Source of the DNA: Salinisphaera sp. UBA1666
Lineage (GTDB): Bacteria; Pseudomonadota; Gammaproteobacteria; Nevskiales; Salinisphaeraceae
Assembly (NCBI GenBank): GCA_002320455.1
Contig: DCKU01000108.1
Location: 1-23,135 of the forward strand
Reading direction: 5' to 3'
DNA length: 23,135 bases
Part shown: positions 23,070 through 23,135 of the stretch, in pieces
Layout: the number at the start of each line of letters is the position of its first letter
Position numbering within the stretch: position 1 is the first letter of the stretch
Notes under the pieces: model-generated
The model's database searches: none
Seen by the model: only the letters and a program-made list of their open reading frames with translations
What the model was told of the DNA's origin: nothing
Position numbers and translations under genes: made by a program

Positions 23070-23135
23070 GGGCTGTTGCCGTTTCGTACGAGCGCCGCGT
23101 TGGAGACCGCAAATCGTGTCCTGCAAGGCGCGAGT
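23065..23135. other. possible insertion element edge interrupting tsx
   Basis: At the point where Tsx similarity ends, the sequence reads CTGCTAG then GGGGCTGTTGCCG. CTAG fits the YTAR-type 4-bp targets used by some IS5-group elements, and GGGGCTGTTGC looks like a terminal repeat. The remaining sequence up to the window edge codes for nothing recognisable. Only one end is in view, so the identity of the element is not established. Confidence 0.3.

Noticed and set aside
22941..23126. Minus-strand 61-codon ORF at the right edge
   Set aside because: Shadow of the tsx end; no similarity to a transposase visible in the part that lies in the window.
1..23135. CRISPR arrays, tRNA or rRNA genes, prophage genes
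   Set aside because: No regularly spaced repeats, no tRNA-like cloverleaf ends and no phage structural genes were seen on either strand.

Overview
The window looks like a chromosomal segment of a high-GC gammaproteobacterium. Three things support this: the gene order ygfB-pepP-ubiH-ubiI-gcvT-gcvH follows the Escherichia coli order, the yqgE-ruvX-pyrR-pyrB block is typical of Pseudomonas-like gammaproteobacteria, and codons are strongly GC3-biased. The genus cannot be fixed from sequence reading alone; a halophilic, Salinisphaera-like lineage is only a guess. No tRNA, rRNA, CRISPR array or complete transposon was recognised.

Layout. (1) 148-1230 (+) is an AstE/AspA-type zinc hydrolase. It converges on pyrB across an AT-richer gap built as a long imperfect inverted repeat (1239-1461). 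(2) 8583 down to 1468 (-) is a tightly packed run: argE, argA, rsmE, two small membrane ORFs, gshB, yqgE, ruvX, pyrR, pyrB. Most junctions overlap or are nearly contiguous, with ATGA overlaps at argA/rsmE, ruvX/pyrR and, for its ancestral start, rsmE/small ORF. It covers arginine synthesis, 16S rRNA methylation, glutathione synthesis and pyrimidine synthesis. (3) 8716-10767 (+) is an accessory trio: a small secreted protein, a secreted zinc metalloprotease with a C-terminal Gly-Cys/transmembrane/Arg sorting tail, and a small CPBP glutamic intramembrane protease. The last two look like a dedicated one-substrate sorting pair of the JDVT-CTERM/MrtJ kind. (4) 10833-15152 (+) is ygfB-pepP-ubiH-ubiI, with all three junctions overlapping by 4 nt. 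(5) 15257-20651 (+) is the glycine cleavage operon. A sigma70-like promoter and a tandem glycine riboswitch precede gcvT, gcvH, gcvPA, a thiol peroxidase (tpx) and gcvPB; a terminator follows. (6) 20811-23069 (+) is a nucleoside salvage cluster: deoC, a nucleoside hydrolase and a Tsx-like outer-membrane nucleoside channel. The channel gene stops early, next to what may be an insertion.

How the genes work together. The gcv operon should be induced by glycine through the riboswitch and supplies C1 units. The two-chain P-protein is split by a peroxidase gene, which links glycine decarboxylation to peroxide defence in one transcript. The nucleoside cluster forms a plausible route of import (Tsx), hydrolysis (IunH-type enzyme) and deoxyribose-phosphate cleavage (DeoC). 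The best candidate for a poorly described system is the secreted-protein/metalloprotease/intramembrane-protease trio.
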